NCBI RefSeq assembly: GCF_026626885.1
Contig: NZ_JAPNOA010000028.1
Location: 124,001 to 188,000, forward strand
DNA length: 64,000 bases
Direction of reading: 5' to 3'
DNA from: Parathalassolituus penaei
Lineage (GTDB): Bacteria; Pseudomonadota; Gammaproteobacteria; Pseudomonadales; Oceanobacteraceae
Position 1 is the stretch's first letter. Each line of letters begins with the position of its first letter. Shown here piece by piece: positions 1 through 11,547 of this stretch. The translations under genes and the position numbers were made by a program. The notes beneath the pieces were generated by a model. The model was not told the origin of the DNA. It did not search any database and saw only the letters and a list, made by a program, of their open reading frames with translations.

Positions 1-1
1 A

Positions 2-2557
2 ATGCTGGCGGCACGGGATCAGTTGCAAATGGCTGCAGACATTGCCGAGCTGGGCATCTGGAGCTGGACGTTGCATGACAACCGCCTGCAGTGGAACGAC
101 AAGATGTTCGAGCTGTATCACCAGCCGCTCAGCTTGCGCGATACCGGTTTGCAGTATCACCACTGGAGTGAACGTATTCATCCGGATGATCGTCTGACGG
201 TAGAAGATGCCCTGAATGCCGCCGCGCGTGGTGAGCGTGCCTACAACGCAACGTTCCGCATCCTGTTGCCAGATGGCACCCTGCGTTACATTCAGGCAGG
301 TGGTTATTCTGAACGTGACGATACTGGTCGAGTCTATCGTGTCCTCGGCATCAACCGCGATATTACGGCTCAGCGTGAGTTGGAAAGCTGGTTACGCCAT
401 GCCAAGGAGCAGGCAGACGCTGCCAGTGCCGCCAAGTCCACCTTCCTGGCCAATATGAGCCACGAAATCCGTACTCCGATGAATGCCATTCTGGGAATGT
501 TGCAACTGGTACAGCAGACTGACCTCAATAGTCGTCAGAATGACTACATAAGCAAGGCGCATACTGCTGCGCGTTCATTGCTGCGGCTGCTGAACGATAT
601 TCTCGATTACTCCAAGATTGATGCTGGCAAACTGCAATTGGATCGTCATCCGTTTGCGCTGGAAAGCCTTATGCAAGAACTTGGAGTTGTGCTGGCAGGA
701 AATCAGGGAGATAAACCGGTGGAGCTGGTGTTCGACCTCGACTCGCGGTTGCCGGTGCGGCTGCTGGGTGACCAGTTGCGCTTGCAGCAAGTGCTGATCA
801 ATCTTGCCAGTAATGCCCTCAAGTTCACGGAGTCTGGCGAAGTTCGGGTACGGATCCAGCAGATGGGACGTGATGGTGGTCGTTGTCAGATACGTTTTGA
901 AGTAGAAGACACGGGAATTGGCATCAGCGAAGCTCAACTGCAGCGCATTTTCGACGGATTCAGCCAGGCCGAAGCATCGACCGCGCGTCGTTTTGGTGGT
1001 TCCGGGCTGGGTCTGGTGATCAGCAAACATCTGCTGGCCATGATGGACAGCCAGTTGCAGGTACAAAGCGAGGTAGGTAAGGGCAGCTGTTTCAGTTTCA
1101 GTATGACTTTGTCGATGGCAGATGCCCGGCCGTGGCTGAATCAGCCTATTTATCCAAATCGGAGTTGGCGAGTTTTGCTGGTTGAGTCCAATGAAAATAG
1201 TCGCCAGGTGCTTTGTCGTTATCTGGCAGAACTGGGAGCGGAAGTTCTTGCAATGGCATCGCTGGATGATGCCGTGCACCTCTGGCAACAATCAGACCAG
1301 CAGACTTTTGAGCTGATGGTGCTGGATAGTGATGCAGTGCTGGCAGGAGTGGAGCCACTGGCCCATCGACTGATGCAGCAAGGGTGTGAACGACTGCTGC
1401 TGTTGAAGCGTAATGGCCGCAAGGAATGGTTGCTGGCGAATGAAGGTGTGGTGGAAAGGGTTCAGTATCGACAATTGTCGCGGCCGTTAACTCCAAGCCA
1501 GTTGGCGCGTTCGGTGAGGGCACTGTTACGTGGTGAGCAGGAAAACACTGATAATCAGGTTGGTCAGAATGAGTCGAGATTACCGGGGGTGCGCCTGTTA
1601 CTGGTGGAAGACAACGCATTCAACCGTCAGGTTGCTGCCGAGTTGCTGAGTAACGAGGGCGCTGATGTCACTCTGGCCTGTGGTGGCCTTGAAGGCGTGG
1701 AGCGAGTCAGCGAAAATCCGGGCGGTTTTGATCTGGTGCTGATGGATATGCAAATGCCGGACATCGACGGCATGGAAGCGACTCGTCGTATCCGTGCACT
1801 GTACGATACTGCGACGTTGCCGATTCTGGCGATGACCGCCAATGTGTCGTCTGACGATGTGAATGTCTGTCTGGCCGCGGGTATGAACGATCATATCGGC
1901 AAACCCATCGAGATCAACCAGATGGTGCGCACCATCCAGAGCTGGCTGCCATCCTGTGCTTATCGTGGGCTGATGGAGGCTGGAGCCAAACCGGTGGTGT
2001 CATTGCCGGTAGACGTGGATGCTCATGCGGCTATTCAGGCAAACCTTGATGAAGAGGTGCGCGAACACCCGTCGACAGAGCCAATGCTGCAGGACTCCGC
2101 AGTCGTCAGCGAGGTCGAGAGACTGCCGCTGGCGGTTGCCCTGACGCCTCTGGCGGAACATCTGCATGCGGTGCTGGCTGAGTATTTCGGCGGCGATAGG
2201 GATCTGTTCTGTCAGATGCTGGAGCTGTTTGAGCCCAACGCCCAGGAGTTACTGGAGCAATTGCAGCGTGGGCGCCAGAACAATCAATCACAGGTAATGC
2301 AAAATGCCCTGCATACCCTCAAGGGCACGGCGGCAACAATGGGTGCTCGCCGGTTGGCGGCTATGGCTGCGGAAATGGAGCAGCGTCTGAAACAGGCGCA
2401 AACGCCCGATTGTGCGCTGGTGCCTCGTGTTGTTGATGGACTGCTGCAACAGCTGTTGCAGGAAGAACTGGTGGAGTTATCCGCCGCGATGGCGGATATC
2501 CTCGCCAGTGATGAGTCACTGGCGGCTCATAACGATGGGCCGGAGCAGCATTTTTGA
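2..2557 (+). CDS. Hybrid sensor histidine kinase (PAS-HisKA-HATPase-REC-REC-HPt), 5' end probably outside window
   Basis: This is a multidomain phosphorelay kinase. A PAS fold occupies about residues 8-130. It is followed by a HisKA box with FLANMSHEIRTPMNA (phospho-accepting His near 154) and an HATPase with the N box NLASNALKF, DTGIGI and GGSGLGL. A degenerate first receiver lies near 388-510. A canonical receiver has its phospho-Asp in LVLMDMQMPD (near 582). A C-terminal HPt domain has its His in ALHTLKGTA (near 771). No membrane segment is visible, so any sensor region lies upstream of base 1 and the ATG at base 2 may be internal. The architecture is BarA/ArcB-like, but the signal and partner regulator cannot be told. 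It is convergent with the next gene. Confidence 0.9.
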   Translation: MLAARDQLQMAADIAELGIWSWTLHDNRLQWNDKMFELYHQPLSLRDTGLQYHHWSERIHPDDRLTVEDALNAAARGERAYNATFRILLPDGTLRYIQAGGYSERDDTGRVYRVLGINRDITAQRELESWLRHAKEQADAASAAKSTFLANMSHEIRTPMNAILGMLQLVQQTDLNSRQNDYISKAHTAARSLLRLLNDILDYSKIDAGKLQLDRHPFALESLMQELGVVLAGNQGDKPVELVFDLDSRLPVRLLGDQLRLQQVLINLASNALKFTESGEVRVRIQQMGRDGGRCQIRFEVEDTGIGISEAQLQRIFDGFSQAEASTARRFGGSGLGLVISKHLLAMMDSQLQVQSEVGKGSCFSFSMTLSMADARPWLNQPIYPNRSWRVLLVESNENSRQVLCRYLAELGAEVLAMASLDDAVHLWQQSDQQTFELMVLDSDAVLAGVEPLAHRLMQQGCERLLLLKRNGRKEWLLANEGVVERVQYRQLSRPLTPSQLARSVRALLRGEQENTDNQVGQNESRLPGVRLLLVEDNAFNRQVAAELLSNEGADVTLACGGLEGVERVSENPGGFDLVLMDMQMPDIDGMEATRRIRALYDTATLPILAMTANVSSDDVNVCLAAGMNDHIGKPIEINQMVRTIQSWLPSCAYRGLMEAGAKPVVSLPVDVDAHAAIQANLDEEVREHPSTEPMLQDSAVVSEVERLPLAVALTPLAEHLHAVLAEYFGGDRDLFCQMLELFEPNAQELLEQLQRGRQNNQSQVMQNALHTLKGTAATMGARRLAAMAAEMEQRLKQAQTPDCALVPRVVDGLLQQLLQEELVELSAAMADILASDESLAAHNDGPEQHF

Positions 2558-2578
2558 AACACTGCTGATCCGGCCCAT
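2535..2578. terminator. Strong inverted repeat between convergent genes
   Basis: A 16-base arm at 2535-2550 pairs with 2563-2578 with one mismatch, around a 12-base loop that contains the kinase stop codon. It lies exactly between the convergent kinase and protease genes, so it probably ends transcription from both sides. There is no long T run, so intrinsic termination is likely but not certain. Confidence 0.6.
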
Positions 2579-2584
2579 ATGGGT

Positions 2585-5311
2585 TTACTCCGCCAGCGCT
2601 TTGGTGCCGGATTTGGCTTTGAGTGCGGCCAGAGCGGCCTTGCTCAGGGGTTTCATATTCAGACTGGTGGCAGCGGTTTCTGACACACTCTGGATGGCAA
2701 CGGTAAAGTCGACACCCGTCTTGTCAGCGGTGGTCAATACAATGCCGGAAGGCTGTGCCAGCGATGGGTAGCTGCCACAGGTTTCGCCGCTATCACAGAT
2801 GATGTTATCCACATCCACGTCCGAACCGGCGTACAGTACATAAGTACCCGGACTCAGTTCCAGGCTGTAGCTGCCGTCTTCCTCCGCAATCGCGCCATCC
2901 ACATACTCACCGCTAGCATAGTCATAGGCCAGTACGTACTGGGTGGTTAACTCACGACTGTCACTGGCGCTGCCTACCAGCATGGTTACACCCACTTCAA
3001 GGCTGGTATCACTTTCGGTGCTGAAGGTGATGGTGGCACTGTAGCTACCGGCAACCAGATCGGTGCGGTCGGCAGTCAGTGTATAGGTCCCCAGTCCATT
3101 GGCGTTCACATCGGTGGCGGCAACGGTCAGCCAGCTGGCGCTGGAGACAACGCCGCTGATCAGCGGGTCACCACCACCGGTGTTGCTGATGGTCAGGCTT
3201 GAGGTGGTCGAGCTGCTGCCCAGACTGATACGGGCTGGTGAGGATTGCAGTACCACCGGCAGCTCTACTTCGGCACCACTGGCCAGTTGGGAGGCAATGG
3301 TCACAGCCTTTAGGGCGTTGATACGGCCATAACCGTACTGGATATCCTTGCCGCTGCTGCCGAGGTCGTCACTGATCGAGCCACTGCTGATCAGCGACTC
3401 GACTTCGGATGGCGTTAAAGCCGGATAAATCGCTTTCATCAGCGCCAGTACACCGGCTACGTGTGGGGCCGCCATCGAGGTGCCGTTGTAGTAGTAATAA
3501 ATCGGCTGACGACTACCACTGGCATCACTGACCAGCGTACTGAGTACACCGTCACCGTTACCATCGTGGTTGAGGTCGGCACTGGTGTCACCACCTGGTG
3601 CCGCCAGGTCGATGTTGGAACCGTAGTTGGAATAGTCGGTGAGGTTATCGGCGTAATCCGTGGCAGAAACCGAAATCACATGGTTGTAGGATGCCGGGTA
3701 AGACGGTGAGCTGATGCCATCGTTACCCGCCGCTGCCACCACAATCACACCGGCATCGTAGAGTTCGTTCATCACGAGTTGTTCAGACGCCGAGTAACCG
3801 TACGAACCCAGGCTCATGTTGATGATATCGGCTTTCTGGGACGGCACGGTGCCGCTGTCGTTTTCAAGACCAGCGGAATAATACAGACCCTGAATAATGT
3901 CGTAGCTGGTGCCACCCCCCACACCCAGTACCCGCACTGGCAGGATTTTTACGCCCCACGACACCCCGGCCACACCCACGTTGTTGTTGGAGGTAGCACC
4001 AATGGTGCCGGCCACGTGAGTGCCGTGCCAGCTGCTGTAACCACGCTGGGTGCTGTCGCCCGGATCATCCGGATTGCTGTCGATACCGTTGCCGTCGTTG
4101 GACATGCTTTGTGATGACACAAAGTCATAACCGCTGAGCAATTGGCCGCTCAGGTCCGGATGCGCCAGATAAACGCCGGTATCCACCACCGCCACCACCA
4201 CATCTTCACCATCACTACGCGTACCGGTGCTGATATCCCAGGCAGCAGGCAGATTGATATTGGTGTAGTGCCATTGACGGCTATAGTACGGGTCGTTCGG
4301 GGTTTTTAACGGCTGGCGAATATAGTTCGGTTCAGCAAATTCCACATCATTGCGAGCTGCCATGTCCTTGATGGTCATCAGGGTGGCGATTTTTTCCGCT
4401 GCAGTCGGGTTATGGCTGGCAATATCCGCCAGCATGGCCTGGCGTTCACTGGCTTTGCCATTGGCACTGGCGGTTTGGGCGGTGCTGATCGGACTGGCAA
4501 ATTCCACCTTGGCCGGATGTTTCTGGCTGTTGCCAGTAACGGCACGAATGGCAATGCTCTGACCGTCAGCACTGCTGATACTGGCCTGGCTGCTGAGGCT
4601 CTGATCACGGGTGCGGACCAGCATCTGGTTCGGAACAAAGTCGGCGCTCAGTTTGCTGGCAATGCTGCTGGTGCTGTCGGCAGCCCCCAGTTGCAGAACG
4701 TAGCGAGAAACACCCGAGTAGGCGTAAACAACAACATACCAGGTGCCCGACTCGGGAACCGTTATCTCTTCATAGAGCCCTGCGCCTTGTGACGACTCAA
4801 TTGCTTCGCCGGTATCCGACAGCAGATACAGATCCAGGTCGCCCGGATAGAGGTTGCGATTGCCGTTGGTATCGTAATCGCTGACTTCGAGACGGATGGT
4901 CTGGCCGGCTTGCAGGCTGGCACGGTAGTAATCCACCTGGTCGGCGCTGTTGGCAAAACGCTCCATGCTGCTGGCACCCGACAACTGGCCGCCGCTGGCC
5001 GTTTTCGAGGCGAAGCCATGAATCGTTACCAGGTTCTGGACATCCTGGGCATTGGCCATGGTGTTATTGCTGGCATAGGTGGCATACACGTCGTTGGTGT
5101 CGGAATCCACCGCCGTGGCGGCTTCGGCGCTCAGCGTGCCGGACAAGACCAGAGTGGTCGTACCACTGTTATTGCCAGAATCATCACCACCGGCATTATC
5201 ACCGGAGTCATTATTGGAGCTGGACGAGGATGAACCGCCACCACTACAGGCGGTTAATAATAGCGATGCCAGCAGAACTGGCAGAGTCTTGCGTGGATAC
5301 GGCAACATCAT
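2585..5311 (-). CDS. Exported lipoprotein S8 (subtilisin-like) serine protease with N-terminal PPC-like domain
   Basis: This secreted protease of about 908 residues has a signal peptide that ends in the lipobox LLTAC, followed by a Gly/Ser/Asn/Asp-rich linker. A PPC-like beta domain (DQVDYYRASLQAGQTIRLEV) comes before the catalytic domain. The triad is visible: Asp in VAVVDTGV (about residue 377), His in SWHGTHVAGT (about 429) and Ser in GTSMAAPHVAG (about 612). The C-terminal part carries a BACON-like repeat (SLTISNTGGGDPL...SWLTV) and a further beta domain. I chose the double ATG at 5308/5311 because the signal peptide starts there; the frame stays open upstream to 5392. The gene is divergent from comM. 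The substrate is unknown; nutrient scavenging from protein is a guess. Confidence 0.9.
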   Translation of the reverse strand: MMLPYPRKTLPVLLASLLLTACSGGGSSSSSSNNDSGDNAGGDDSGNNSGTTTLVLSGTLSAEAATAVDSDTNDVYATYASNNTMANAQDVQNLVTIHGFASKTASGGQLSGASSMERFANSADQVDYYRASLQAGQTIRLEVSDYDTNGNRNLYPGDLDLYLLSDTGEAIESSQGAGLYEEITVPESGTWYVVVYAYSGVSRYVLQLGAADSTSSIASKLSADFVPNQMLVRTRDQSLSSQASISSADGQSIAIRAVTGNSQKHPAKVEFASPISTAQTASANGKASERQAMLADIASHNPTAAEKIATLMTIKDMAARNDVEFAEPNYIRQPLKTPNDPYYSRQWHYTNINLPAAWDISTGTRSDGEDVVVAVVDTGVYLAHPDLSGQLLSGYDFVSSQSMSNDGNGIDSNPDDPGDSTQRGYSSWHGTHVAGTIGATSNNNVGVAGVSWGVKILPVRVLGVGGGTSYDIIQGLYYSAGLENDSGTVPSQKADIINMSLGSYGYSASEQLVMNELYDAGVIVVAAAGNDGISSPSYPASYNHVISVSATDYADNLTDYSNYGSNIDLAAPGGDTSADLNHDGNGDGVLSTLVSDASGSRQPIYYYYNGTSMAAPHVAGVLALMKAIYPALTPSEVESLISSGSISDDLGSSGKDIQYGYGRINALKAVTIASQLASGAEVELPVVLQSSPARISLGSSSTTSSLTISNTGGGDPLISGVVSSASWLTVAATDVNANGLGTYTLTADRTDLVAGSYSATITFSTESDTSLEVGVTMLVGSASDSRELTTQYVLAYDYASGEYVDGAIAEEDGSYSLELSPGTYVLYAGSDVDVDNIICDSGETCGSYPSLAQPSGIVLTTADKTGVDFTVAIQSVSETAATSLNMKPLSKAALAALKAKSGTKALAE

Positions 5312-5503
5312 GATGCGAACCTGGGGATTATTGTCTTTTAAGGATACAGACAACCCTGTTGTCCTATCCGGGTATTTCACAAACGTTAACATATGGCCTG
5401 ATACGAGGCAGGTACATTGATCAACTAATCAGAAAAATCGGCGAGACTTTTGGCAGTGGCGTGTCTTTGTGCGCCGAAACGGATATTTATGCAGGGAATG
5501 CCT

Positions 5504-7042
5504 ATGTCACTCGCCCGAATCTACAGTCGTGCCCAGACCGGTGTTGAAGCACCGGATGTGCTGGTCGAAGTTCATTTGTCCGGTGGTTTGCCATCGTTGT
5601 CACTGGTCGGAATGCCGGAAGCCGCTGTCCGCGAAAGCAAGGATCGGGTGCGCAGCGCGCTGATGACTTCCGATCTCGAATTCCCGGCCAAACGTATCAC
5701 CATCAGTCTCGCGCCTGCCGATTTACCCAAAGATGGCGGTCGCTTTGATCTGGCCATCGCCCTCGGCATTCTGGCGGCATCCGGGCAAGTGCCGCCGGAG
5801 CGGCTGGATAACTGTGAGTTTATTGGCGAACTGGGGTTAAACGGCGATTTGTTGCCGGTAACCGGTGCCTTGCCGACCGCGGTGCAATGCGCCTTACGTG
5901 GCCGCACCCTGATTGTGCCAGTGGCGAATGGTGGTGAAGTGGCGCTGTCGGAGCGTTGTAACAGTCGGATGGCTGCCAATCTGCGCGAGGTCGTGGCTTA
6001 TTTGCGGGGTGAGGTTGAGCTGCCACTGGCGACGGCTGATGTGGATTCACCGCTGACTGCGCAGCGCAAACCTGCCGACTTGCGTGATGTCCGGGGCCAG
6101 CCGCAGGCGCGACGGGCGCTGGAAATTGCCGCCGCCGGAGAGCATAACCTGCTGTTTATTGGCCCGCCGGGCACCGGTAAAACCATGCTGGCCAGTCGTT
6201 TGCCGGGCATTCTGCCGCCCATGAGTGAAGACGAGGCGCTGGTATCGGCATCGGTGTATTCGGTGGCTGGCACCGGCCGTGACTGGTTACAGCACTGGCG
6301 TGAACGCCCCTTCCGGGCGCCACACCATACCGCATCGGGCGTGGCGCTGGTGGGCGGTGGCACCCGTCCACGGCCGGGGGAGATTTCACTGGCCCATGGT
6401 GGCGTGCTGTTTCTGGATGAGCTGCCGGAGTTTAGCCGGGCGGTGCTGGATGTGTTGCGCGAACCATTGGAAAGCGGGCGTATTGTGATCAGTCGCGCCC
6501 AGCGCACCCTGACCTTTCCAGCCCGTTTTCAACTCGTGGCGGCCATGAATCCGTGTCCCTGTGGTTATTTTGGTGATGCTTCCGGACGTTGCCGGTGCAA
6601 CGAAGAACAGGTACGGCGTTACCAGAGCCAGACCTCCGGGCCATTGCTGGATCGCATTGATCTGCACGTGGAAGTGCCGGCCATTCCCACCGCGTTGTTA
6701 CAGCAGTCACAACCGGGGGAGAGCAGTGCTGAAGTTCAGCAGCGGGTACTGGCGGCGCGCCAACGTCAGCAGCAACGTCAGGGCTGCAGCAACGCCATGC
6801 TCGAAGGTGAACAACGTGACCAGATGTGTGTGCTGGGCAGCGCCGAACAGGCCTGGTTGTTACAGGCCTGTGAGCGCTTGCAGATGTCGGCGCGTGGTTA
6901 TCATCGGGTGTTGAAGCTGGCGCGCACCATAGCGGATCTTGCTGGCGCCGAATGGATCGGTCGTGAGCATCTGCTGGAGGCGATTGGTTACCGCAGCCTT
7001 GATCGTTTTTCCGCGCCAGCTCGTCAGGATAACGGTGGATAA
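5504..7042 (+). CDS. comM: YifB/ComM family Mg-chelatase-like AAA+ ATPase
   Basis: This 512-residue protein matches the ComM/YifB family, a hexameric helicase that promotes branch migration during natural transformation. The N-terminal Lon-like fold begins MSLARIYSRAQTGVEAP. Walker A GPPGTGKT is near residue 220 and Walker B reads GGVLFLDELPEF. The family cysteine motif CPCGYFGDASGRCRC follows. Upstream in-frame starts exist (5450, 5489, 5498), but the family N-terminus and an AGGGA ribosome site at 5493-5497 favour the ATG at 5504. ComM is widespread, so its presence alone does not prove competence. Confidence 0.93.
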   Translation: MSLARIYSRAQTGVEAPDVLVEVHLSGGLPSLSLVGMPEAAVRESKDRVRSALMTSDLEFPAKRITISLAPADLPKDGGRFDLAIALGILAASGQVPPERLDNCEFIGELGLNGDLLPVTGALPTAVQCALRGRTLIVPVANGGEVALSERCNSRMAANLREVVAYLRGEVELPLATADVDSPLTAQRKPADLRDVRGQPQARRALEIAAAGEHNLLFIGPPGTGKTMLASRLPGILPPMSEDEALVSASVYSVAGTGRDWLQHWRERPFRAPHHTASGVALVGGGTRPRPGEISLAHGGVLFLDELPEFSRAVLDVLREPLESGRIVISRAQRTLTFPARFQLVAAMNPCPCGYFGDASGRCRCNEEQVRRYQSQTSGPLLDRIDLHVEVPAIPTALLQQSQPGESSAEVQQRVLAARQRQQQRQGCSNAMLEGEQRDQMCVLGSAEQAWLLQACERLQMSARGYHRVLKLARTIADLAGAEWIGREHLLEAIGYRSLDRFSAPARQDNGG

Positions 7043-7105
7043 GTGGCAGAAATACTGGTCCGGGGCCAGACTTTAATCAGCACGCAGCTGAATAGAGGAA
7101 CGGCC

Positions 7106-7300
7106 ATGAACAAGCCTCCTGCCGGAAACAACAAGGTCATTCTGGTCATAGTCCTGATCGTCATTGCTATCCTTGTGTACATCATGAGTGACTTTCACCT
7201 GTCGCGTGAAAGCCCATACCAGAATGAACTGTTTTTTGGCCCGATTGAAAAACCGGTGCCCGAAACGTCAGCCACGGCAGCAGGCAAAACGAAGCCCTGA
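7106..7300 (+). CDS. Small single-pass membrane protein, unknown function
   Basis: This 64-residue protein has one strongly hydrophobic segment (VILVIVLIVIAILVYIM) after a short basic N-terminus, then a polar tail. The ATG at 7106 is preceded by AGAGGAA with 5-base spacing, which makes the gene credible. It lies between comM and rep on the same strand and may be co-transcribed with them. I recognise no family. Confidence 0.65.
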   Translation: MNKPPAGNNKVILVIVLIVIAILVYIMSDFHLSRESPYQNELFFGPIEKPVPETSATAAGKTKP

Positions 7301-7368
7301 GGTGCAGGCAAGTCCTGATTTCCCGAGCTGACTTGGCTAGAATACCGGGCCAGCTCAGAGGACAAGCC

Positions 7369-9399
<2,031 letters not shown>

Positions 9400-9520
9400 G
9401 CGGTTAGCCGAGCGAAGCCGACAAAGCGTGTCGACCCGATTTGTGTCATTGTCGCCGCGACAGGCCTGTGCCTAATATGGATCACAGTTCTGTTGCAGCG
9501 TTATGACGCCGGAGGTGCGT

Positions 9521-10123
9521 ATGAAGCAATTGACCCGAATCAAGGCGAAACTGGGTGCTGGCTTGTTGTGGGCATTGTGTTCCACGGTATATGCCGCTCC
9601 ACCCGCCTGGTTATCTGCCGACGCTGCCAACGAACCTCCCCAATTGCTGGTGCAAGCTCAGCTACGCGAACTGAATTACCTTCCTGAAGCCTATGTGGCG
9701 ATGTTTTACCGGCAAGCGGCTGCCAGCCCAGGCAGCGACAGTAGCCAGACCATCCAGTTGCAAGTAGTGTCCGAACGCATCAGTGGTCGTGTGCTGGCTA
9801 TGAACCTGTTTGATAGCGTTGGCATTCTGGTGCCCGAGGAAGAGTTCCTGGCTCTTGAAAATCGTCTGAACGCCATGGTGCGCATGCTGGATGGCAAACT
9901 GGAACGTGGTGATGCCATTGAAATCCGTTACCACCCGGACCGTGGCTCCGAAATCACGGTGCGCGGTGAGTTCAAAGGTATGTTGGCAGGCAAGGACCTG
10001 TTCGATGCGGTCAGCCAGGTCGCCATGGTGAATCCGCTGGCATCCCTGATGGAGTCTGCTGACAACGGTAGTGTTGCTCCTGTCGGCAGCCCAGCCCCCG
10101 CCGACACGCCGACGAGTATCTGA
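9521..10123 (+). CDS. Periplasmic protein with chalcone-isomerase-like domain
   Basis: This 200-residue exported protein has a signal peptide that ends near VYAAPP. The mature part shows the bacterial chalcone-isomerase-like pattern: a YVAMFYR strand, IQLQVVSERIS, a helical stretch, then GDAIEIRYHPDRGSEITVRG followed by GKDLFDAVSQV. Known bacterial members are mostly structural relatives of unproved catalysis. The ATG at 9521 has a GGAGGT ribosome site; an in-frame ATG at 9503 lies upstream of it. The gene stands alone between rep and a lipoprotein gene. The family call rests on pattern only. Confidence 0.6.
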   Translation: MKQLTRIKAKLGAGLLWALCSTVYAAPPAWLSADAANEPPQLLVQAQLRELNYLPEAYVAMFYRQAAASPGSDSSQTIQLQVVSERISGRVLAMNLFDSVGILVPEEEFLALENRLNAMVRMLDGKLERGDAIEIRYHPDRGSEITVRGEFKGMLAGKDLFDAVSQVAMVNPLASLMESADNGSVAPVGSPAPADTPTSI

Positions 10124-10279
10124 TTCTCTTTATTCCTGAGTGGGGGCTGGCAAACCAGCCCTGTCTTGTCACCGCCTGAACGCAGTTGTGGCCGCGCCTG
10201 ACGGATTCTGATTGTGTTTCCCTTGCTGATAACCTACGTTTCCATACGGAAACTTACAGTTGGCAAGGACGTTCCCTTC

Positions 10280-11182
10280 ATGTTCAAAACTTCTTCGGCG
10301 ACCCTGCTCGCTCTGTGTCTGGCTGGTTGTGGTGATGGTGATCCGGTAGTTCCGGTTGGCCAGGACATTTCGATCACCACCAGTTTGCAAAATGCCTCGC
10401 CATCTCTGAGCCGTGTTGACTGGTCCGGTGATGATACGGATGTTGCAAACGGTGAATCCGCTCGTGGTTCCCTGCGCAGTGATGCCGAACAGCAGTGGTT
10501 ATATACTGCCACCGCCAGCGGTTATCTGACGCTGGTGCTGACGGGGCCGGAACGTGCCGACTTTGACCTTGCCGTCGAAGACCTCGACAGTGACTATAAC
10601 AATGACTCCCAGAATGACGGTGCGGATGAAACCCTGATTTTGCGAGCGATTGCTGGTCACCAGTACCGGATTACGGTGAGTTCGTATTCAGGCTCCGGTG
10701 ATTACCAGCTGGCGGTAGCGGCTCCATCGCGGCGGATTTTGGGGATGCACGACAAAGAATATCTGACGCTGTTTTCGTTCAGCTTTTCCGGCACCTGTAC
10801 CGACTCCAACAGCTGGTACGGTGCGTATTCTCCTACTGTGTGGGAAGCCAGCAGTACGGTATTCCTTTATATAAACTTTGCCGATGGTTATGTGCGCACT
10901 CTGGATGGCACTCGCCATGGTATGAGTCGTGTGAACGAACGTGAGATGGCTGGCACCATTGAGTTTTCGGGCGATGAAATCGTGACTGAAAATGGCACTC
11001 GCTACCGCGCCCGTTTTAATGACGAGTTCCGCTTTGGTGGCTCCTTTAATAGCAACCGTTCTCGCGCGGCTCTGGATACTCGTGAAATCTATTTTGACGA
11101 GTTTACCCGCCAGTCGGATGGTGCCTGGATTCGCAGCGATTGTGATGCCAGAGGTTCTGGCCGCGCGGATTTCCTGCTCTGA
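10280..11182 (+). CDS. Putative lipoprotein with PPC-like beta domain
   Basis: This protein of about 300 residues has an N-terminal lipobox (LALCLAGCGDGD), so it is probably an outer-membrane or periplasmic lipoprotein. Residues 60-150 contain a beta pattern with acidic turns (DFDLAVEDLDSDYNNDSQNDG) and YRITVSSYSGSGDYQL, which resembles pre-peptidase C-terminal domains like that of the protease at 2585. The C-terminal half is unrecognised. Cysteines in FSFSGTCTDSNSW and SDCDARG could form a disulfide. The start at 10280 has AAGGAC upstream. Function unknown. Confidence 0.7.
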   Translation: MFKTSSATLLALCLAGCGDGDPVVPVGQDISITTSLQNASPSLSRVDWSGDDTDVANGESARGSLRSDAEQQWLYTATASGYLTLVLTGPERADFDLAVEDLDSDYNNDSQNDGADETLILRAIAGHQYRITVSSYSGSGDYQLAVAAPSRRILGMHDKEYLTLFSFSFSGTCTDSNSWYGAYSPTVWEASSTVFLYINFADGYVRTLDGTRHGMSRVNEREMAGTIEFSGDEIVTENGTRYRARFNDEFRFGGSFNSNRSRAALDTREIYFDEFTRQSDGAWIRSDCDARGSGRADFLL

Positions 11183-11268
11183 GCCTCGAGTGTGGCATTG
11201 ATCTGAGGGAGCTCTTTCTTTGCGTTGCTGAGTGTTGGCACAGTGAAGTCGTGTATTAAAAATACGTT

Positions 11269-11285
11269 TGCACAAATCTGGTGCA
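11269..11285. promoter_or_regulatory. NtrC binding site (near-consensus)
   Basis: TGCACAAATCTGGTGCA is a 17-base palindromic match to the NtrC consensus TGCAC-N7-GTGCA, with a perfect right half TGGTGCA. It is about 250 bases upstream of the sigma-54 promoter at 11522. Confidence 0.65.
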
Positions 11286-11397
11286 ATATCGTTCAGCTCC
11301 GGCGTTGCCCATGTTTCTGCCAGGGTAATATCCCCAAAAACAGCATCGAGGCCCGTACGCTGTTGTTGGCTTCTTGTGGGGCAGATCGAACGCGTAT

Positions 11398-11449
11398 TGG
11401 TAGTTCATGGTGCATTTTTGCGGACCTGTTACTGCACAAGCGTTCCGCA
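11398..11449. promoter_or_regulatory. Two further NtrC-like sites
   Basis: A half-perfect site ends in TGGTGCA at 11408-11414. A second site, TGCACAAGCGTTCCGCA at 11433-11449, has the same left half as the strong site at 11269. They lie about 100-145 bases upstream of the predicted start of the sigma-54 promoter at 11522, a usual enhancer distance. Confidence 0.4.
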
Positions 11450-11521
11450 AAAGTCTGACAGAATCAGGTCTGGTGGGGCGTTATCGGAATTGTCAGGAGT
11501 GCGAGCCAGCTCTCGGCAAGC

Positions 11522-11537
11522 TGGCCTGCTTCTTGCG
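11522..11537 (+). promoter_or_regulatory. Orphan sigma-54 promoter
   Basis: TGGCCTGCTTCTTGCG fits the -24/-12 consensus TGGCACG-N4-TTGCW with correct 12-base GG-to-GC spacing, intact GG, G and TTGC, and two mismatches in the -24 box. Transcription would start near 11548 and run into the gene-less end of the region and antisense to ubiK. Confidence 0.5.
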
Positions 11538-11547
11538 AATATCAGGG

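Noticed and set aside
2..2557. The hybrid kinase as GacS/BarA, partner of the GacA boxes at 25.9 and 26.9 kb.
   Set aside because: The domain order is similar, but a PAS domain takes the place of the expected HAMP and membrane region. It has two receivers, and there is no uvrY/gacA neighbour, so the link cannot be supported.
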